A DNA stretch of 64,000 bases from an uncultured Cohaesibacter sp. GTDB lineage: Bacteria > Pseudomonadota > Alphaproteobacteria > Rhizobiales > Cohaesibacteraceae. Every line of letters starts with the position of its first letter. The first letter of the stretch is position 1. Below the pieces are notes generated by a model. It made no database searches. It was not told where the DNA came from and saw only the letters and a list, made by a program, of their open reading frames with translations. The stretch covers positions 3,531,001 through 3,595,000 of the forward strand of contig NZ_OY761553.1 of assembly GCF_963664735.1 (NCBI RefSeq). Direction: 5' to 3'. Position numbers and translations under genes: made by a program. Of this stretch, positions 60,655 to 64,000 are shown piece after piece.

Positions 60655-60952
60655 CCCGGCTATTACGAGCAAACCGGGACACTTCACGAGCAGCAACGGC
60701 TCCAACTTTGCCAAGGCATACTTCCGCAACCATGCGATCAAAGCCAGCCCGTTCCGCGCTGCCTGAGGCGGAACGGCCAAGGTCGTCATCAATCACTTCT
60801 ATATGCGACCAGCCCAATTGGCTGACACGGTCTCGCATTGCATATTGAAGCGTGCTGCTTTCTCTATTGTGTAGAACCTGGTGAACTGAGGACTGGCGTA
60901 CATAAACGATTGCTTTACGTTCCAGATGATGATGCTCAATCTTCTCAGACAT
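60655..60952 (-). pseudogene. Large serine recombinase, N-terminal fragment
   Basis: About 99 residues remain of a resolvase-type catalytic domain: KAIVYVRQSSVHQV (catalytic Ser), IEVIDDDLGRSASG, and AAREVSRFARNSR, where homology stops at the IS3-family element. The rest of the gene is absent. The ATG at 60952 has a GGAGAAGGAGAG site and overlaps the end of the small upstream gene. Confidence 0.85.
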
Positions 60953-61172
60953 TACCGCTCTCCTTCTCCAAGAGTGGAATGTCCTGGCCAATGCTTGCTT
61001 TTGACGCGTGATTGGCACCGTGTTCCATCATCATTCGCGCCATTAATCTGGTTATTTTGGTGCGCGTCTCCTGCGGCAGCGTTTGCCAGTGCGGCGTCTG
61101 AGGGTGGTACGGTCCCTCCAATGGACTGAATAGATTTAACTGTTGCTCGGGGCTTGGTTGAAATCGACGCAT
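60945..61172 (-). CDS. Small protein upstream of the serine recombinase
   Basis: A 75-residue protein starting MRRFQPSPEQQLNLFSPLEG, with an excellent GGGAGGTGATC ribosome site. Its stop overlaps the recombinase start, so both were translated together. Small genes in this position accompany large serine recombinases in rhizobial mobile elements; the function is unknown. Another reading frame on the same strand is open across it. Confidence 0.55.
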   Translation of the reverse strand: MRRFQPSPEQQLNLFSPLEGPYHPQTPHWQTLPQETRTKITRLMARMMMEHGANHASKASIGQDIPLLEKESGNV

Positions 61173-61343
61173 GATCACCTCCCTGATTCTGATCACCAGA
61201 CATAAAGTCTGCGCTCAAACCATGGGCACTCGAAGACAAATCGAGTTCACTGGACTTGATCTGGGCAAGAAGAAAATGTAGCGCTTGACCTGCGCCCCAA
61301 GTCTCTACCAGTTTCAAGGAGAGTCCATGGGTTTAAGTTGCCT

Positions 61344-62183
61344 TCATGCAGCAGCCAGTTTCAAGGCTGATTGAGCCGCATATTCGTTTGGTGTGAGGTT
61401 ACCCAAAGAAGAATGGGGCCTCTCGGTGTTGTAATCGTCCTTCCATGCCTTGATCTCGTGCCGGGCCTGCGCCAATGAGGAAAACAGGGTTTCGTTCAGG
61501 CACTCGTCCCTGAAGCTGCCATTGAAGCTTTCAACAAGGCCATTCTGCATTGGTTTGCCAGGTGCAATATAGTGCCAATGGATCTCTTTCTCCTGGCACC
61601 ACTTCAGAATTGCCATCGAGGTGAATTCCGTTCCGTTGTCGCTGACGATGGTCTTGGGCTTGCCTCTTTGCCTAATCAGTTCATCAAGTTCTCGGGCCAC
61701 CCGATAGCCAGAAAGGGATGTGTCAGCAACCAGTGCCAGACATTCTCGGGAGAAGTCATCGATGACTGCCAGCACTCGGAACCTGCGCCCGTCAGTGAAA
61801 GCATCGGAGACAAAATCCAGCGACCAGCGCTCATTTGCCCAGTTGGGCACGACAATAGGCTTTCTGGTGCCCGGAGCGCGTTTGCGTCCGCCTCGCTTGC
61901 GGACCTGCAGCTTCTCTTCACGATAAAGTCGCCTGAGCTTCTTGTGGTTCATATGGATGCCTTGCTTGGACAGCATGATCGCAATCCTTCTATATCCAAA
62001 GCGGCGGCGTTTAGCCGCCTCCGTCTTGATTGCTTCTCGAAGATCTGCGTCATCATCCCGAATGCTTTTGTAGCGCACACTGGACCGATCAACTTGTAGA
62101 ATGGCACACGCCCGCCGCTGGCTCACACCATGCTCTTTACAGGCATGGACCACAGCATCTCGCTTGCCGACAGGCGTCACCAT
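61344..62183 (-). CDS. IS407-group OrfB transposase
   Basis: A 279-residue integrase-type frame with [16 protein letters not shown], Asp in [17 protein letters not shown], Asp in [11 protein letters not shown] and Glu in [17 protein letters not shown]. It starts at the ATG created at the end of the A7 tract and lies in the -1 phase of OrfA, so it is normally made as a fusion. Intact. Confidence 0.93.
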   Translation of the reverse strand: MVTPVGKRDAVVHACKEHGVSQRRACAILQVDRSSVRYKSIRDDDADLREAIKTEAAKRRRFGYRRIAIMLSKQGIHMNHKKLRRLYREEKLQVRKRGGRKRAPGTRKPIVVPNWANERWSLDFVSDAFTDGRRFRVLAVIDDFSRECLALVADTSLSGYRVARELDELIRQRGKPKTIVSDNGTEFTSMAILKWCQEKEIHWHYIAPGKPMQNGLVESFNGSFRDECLNETLFSSLAQARHEIKAWKDDYNTERPHSSLGNLTPNEYAAQSALKLAAA

Positions 62184-62443
62184 TTTTTTGAAGCGATATC
62201 CTTCAAGACCGCATTGTCTAGCATCTGCTCGGCCAAAAGCTTTTTGAGCTTGGCATTTTCTTCTTCGAGTGCCTTCAGCTTACGAGCATCAGAGACATCC
62301 ATGCCACCATATTTGGCCTTGTATTTGTAAAAGGATGCAGAGCTGATCCCATGCTTGCGACAAACCTCTGCGGTTGGAATCCCGGATTCCTGTTCCTTGA
62401 TCATTCCAATGATCTGTTCTTCTGAAAATCGCGTGCGCTTCAT
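62177..62443 (-). CDS. IS407-group OrfA
   Basis: An 88-residue HTH protein ([43 protein letters not shown]) with a short leucine-zipper tail. It ends in SKKW, where the slippery heptamer A_AAA_AAA (62183-62189, minus strand) is in the phase needed for -1 frameshifting into OrfB. Confidence 0.92.
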   Translation of the reverse strand: MKRTRFSEEQIIGMIKEQESGIPTAEVCRKHGISSASFYKYKAKYGGMDVSDARKLKALEEENAKLKKLLAEQMLDNAVLKDIASKKW

Positions 62444-63020
62444 TATCCGTCTCCGTTACGTGGGACGGACTCTACCAAATTCTGGACGAGTTTTGGGGGC
62501 GCAGGTCACGCTGATAAACCAGACACATCGACACGTGGGTAATGGCATACTTGAACCGACAAACAAGTCTGCCGATCGAACATCCAAAGGGGAATCTCGA
62601 GTGCGATATTGGACGTATCACCGACCTGGTGACATCGAGCAATTTGAATACCCGCCTTGTTTACGATCTTTTCGATCAGGACTTCTTGCCCGGACCAGGC
62701 ATGAAATTCATAAAGCACGCGCCGTTGTGTGCTCTTATGGGTTTTGTTAAACCCGGTTGTATAACGCGGAGCGCCCCCATTCCACCCGCGGCGTCCTGAC
62801 CCCGAATGAGGTCTATGACACGACGAATGGAACAATAAAACTGGCAGCCTGAACCCAAAATCAGATCCACCTTGTTCAGGATGAAACATGGTCGAAAAAG
62901 CAGGACCACCTCTGCCATCAATCAGTCTGAAGCAGATGCTCTACTTTTTGCAACAGAGTCGAACCAGTTCAGAAGGGGGAGCCTCCCGAACAAATTGAAC
63001 CGAATTGCTGATCATTATCA

Positions 63021-63887
63021 TCATTCTTTCTCGACTGTAACTTGCACTGACATATCGATTAAGTCACTGCATGTTCCATGAAAATTGCCCGTTACCGGAG
63101 TAATTTGCCGGATATCGCGCCCTACCGCAACGGGAATAAGATTACTCGATCCAACGGTTCTGTTTGTCGGGTCAAATGGAATCCAGCCAGCTCCAGGAAC
63201 ATAGATCTCGACCCACGCATGAGTTGCCCCAGCATCAAGCGATCCAATGTAGATCTCGTCAGGATTGTATAGATAGCCTGAAACGATACGTGCTCCAAAG
63301 CCGAGTGTTCTAGCGGCTTCCAAAAATAGAACTGCAAAGTCACGGCATGAACCTGATGCCTTGTTTAAGGTTTCGGTTGGGTCCTGTGTTCCTTCTGCCT
63401 CACGGGACTTGTAAGAAATTTGGGAGAATATCCCGTTTGAAATATCCTTGAGTAATGCAAGGGTGTCTGTAGGCCGTTGCATTATGAAGCCCTCAATCCA
63501 GTTTTCTAACAGGCTTTTCGGGTCTGCATACTGGGGATGAAGAAGAGCTCCAAGATCAGCCCAATCGTCGTCGGAGTATAGAAATGGATATCTGGAGGCC
63601 GTTGGTGCAATATCGAAAACAGGCCACGTTGCGGCTGTGAGTTCCACAATAGAGCAACTCGTAATCGAGAGATAGTCAGTGGGAGAAGAAAATTCGGCGA
63701 TTGCAATGGAGTTTCCAGCAACATCATGCGACCAGTTTATTTTTGCTTGTGGGGCTATTTCAAGATCGAACAAGATCAGCTTAAGATCCGGTGACTCTCG
63801 GGGGCGTAGTGAGAATCTATGCGGTCCGAGCACTATTTTCCTTGCATAGCTATAAGTCGTGCCGTGTTGAATTTTAAGTCGTACCAT
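63021..63887 (-). CDS. Transglutaminase family protein with N-terminal beta domain
   Basis: A 288-residue protein starting MVRLKIQHGTTYSYARKIVLGPHRFSLRPRES, the Bact_transglu_N domain. The transglutaminase-like core has Cys in GSCRDFAVLFLEAARTLGF, His in THAWVEIYVPGAGW and Asp in FDPTN, so the full triad is present. Homologues are widespread in rhizobia, often beside alpha-E and circularly permuted ATP-grasp genes. Together they form a putative peptide-modification set that is not resolved here. An ATG at 63902 is an alternative start. Confidence 0.87.
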   Translation of the reverse strand: MVRLKIQHGTTYSYARKIVLGPHRFSLRPRESPDLKLILFDLEIAPQAKINWSHDVAGNSIAIAEFSSPTDYLSITSCSIVELTAATWPVFDIAPTASRYPFLYSDDDWADLGALLHPQYADPKSLLENWIEGFIMQRPTDTLALLKDISNGIFSQISYKSREAEGTQDPTETLNKASGSCRDFAVLFLEAARTLGFGARIVSGYLYNPDEIYIGSLDAGATHAWVEIYVPGAGWIPFDPTNRTVGSSNLIPVAVGRDIRQITPVTGNFHGTCSDLIDMSVQVTVEKE

Positions 63888-63905
63888 TGATACCCTGTCC
63901 ATCAG

Positions 63906-64000
63906 CTATTCGGTGCGTAGGCGCTGCCCTATGGTTAGTGTTTTTAGAAAGAGCCGTGAGTTGCGCATGATGTGCCAGGAGGCGGCATTTTTTAGTCGCC
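63906..64000 (-). CDS. C-terminal end of an unidentified gene (cut by window edge)
   Basis: An open frame enters from the right edge and ends in a TAG 18 bases before the transglutaminase start at 63887. The last residues read NAASWHIMRNSRLFLKTL and then TIGQRLRTE. Close spacing suggests one operon with the transglutaminase gene. The fragment is too short to name; an alpha-E-type partner is possible by context. Confidence 0.35.
   Translation of the reverse strand, partial: RLKNAASWHIMRNSRLFLKTLTIGQRLRTE

Larger units (their letters stand above)
61286..62508 (-). mobile_element. IS3-family insertion sequence, IS407 group (4-bp TSD)
   Basis: The ends are TGACCTGCGCCCC inverted repeats (left tip 61286, right tip 62508). 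The direct repeat CGCT flanks the element (61282-61285 and 62509-62512), the 4-base duplication typical of the IS407 group. It holds orfA and orfB on the minus strand. Confidence 0.92.
60952..62889 (-). pseudogene. Hypothetical recombinase-cassette gene split by the IS407-type element
   Basis: The frame open from 62889 ends in YPRVDVSGLSA at the right end of the IS407-type element. It resumes in phase at 61281 with LHFLLAQIKSSELDLSSS once the element and one CGCT copy are removed. The joined frame could encode up to 236 residues, with LYEFHAWSGQEVLI and IALEIPLWMFDRQTC, a pattern seen in small proteins next to serine recombinases. Its true start and end are uncertain, because its last part overlaps the small gene at 60945-61172. 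Confidence 0.45.

Overview
The window looks like a chromosomal segment of a marine-type alphaproteobacterium of the Hyphomicrobiales (Rhizobiales), plausibly Cohaesibacter-like. That placement is inferred from gene content and order: sdhCDAB, zapE-mdh-sucCDAB-lpd, an Omp19-like lipoprotein, xerC/priA, an atpHAGDC operon without the Fo genes, and the rplU-rpmA-obgE-proBA-nadD-rsfS-rlmH-envC-ctpA-rppH block. An L21 protein with an alphaproteobacterial C-terminal extension and ethylmalonyl-CoA-pathway genes fit the same group. No rRNA gene or CRISPR array was seen.

Region 1 (about 1-33.1 kb) is core carbon and energy metabolism. It starts with the cut-off end of an FAD oxidoreductase gene. Next come malyl-CoA lyase and mesaconyl-CoA hydratase genes, separated by a siderophore-interacting-type flavin reductase gene that has its own operator-like palindromes. 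Succinate dehydrogenase, a phosphatase-like protein without its catalytic Cys, class II aldolase and two Inh/Omp19-type lipoproteins follow, then zapE and the mdh-suc-lpd cluster. An IS200-type element lies just after the lpd terminator. A secreted small protein, xerC, a small transaldolase, priA and the F1 ATP synthase operon complete the region. Together the genes cover C2-unit assimilation, the TCA cycle and ATP synthesis.

Region 2 (33.1-51.6 kb) holds two tandem chemoreceptor genes, each preceded at nearly the same distance by a perfect CtrA-type box (TTAA-N7-TTAAC). A long minus-strand housekeeping block follows, for cell-wall turnover, ribosome assembly and proline/NAD synthesis. A MAPEG-family membrane protein and tRNA-Ser(CGA) close the region.

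Region 3 (51.6-64 kb) begins at the tRNA and is accessory in character. It holds an IS1182-type element, two different transglutaminase-like genes, a divergent and a canonical cold-shock protein, and a LysR/NmrA pair. An IS5-family element splits the NmrA-like gene (TSD TCA). An IS110 fragment, an IS3-family element without target duplication, a truncated serine recombinase and an IS407-type element (TSD CGCT) that splits a hypothetical gene follow. For the two clean insertions, removing the element on paper restores an open reading frame. I found no clearly new multi-gene system. The best leads are the paired CtrA boxes, the cysteine-less phosphatase-like protein and the IS-driven remodelling after tRNA-Ser.
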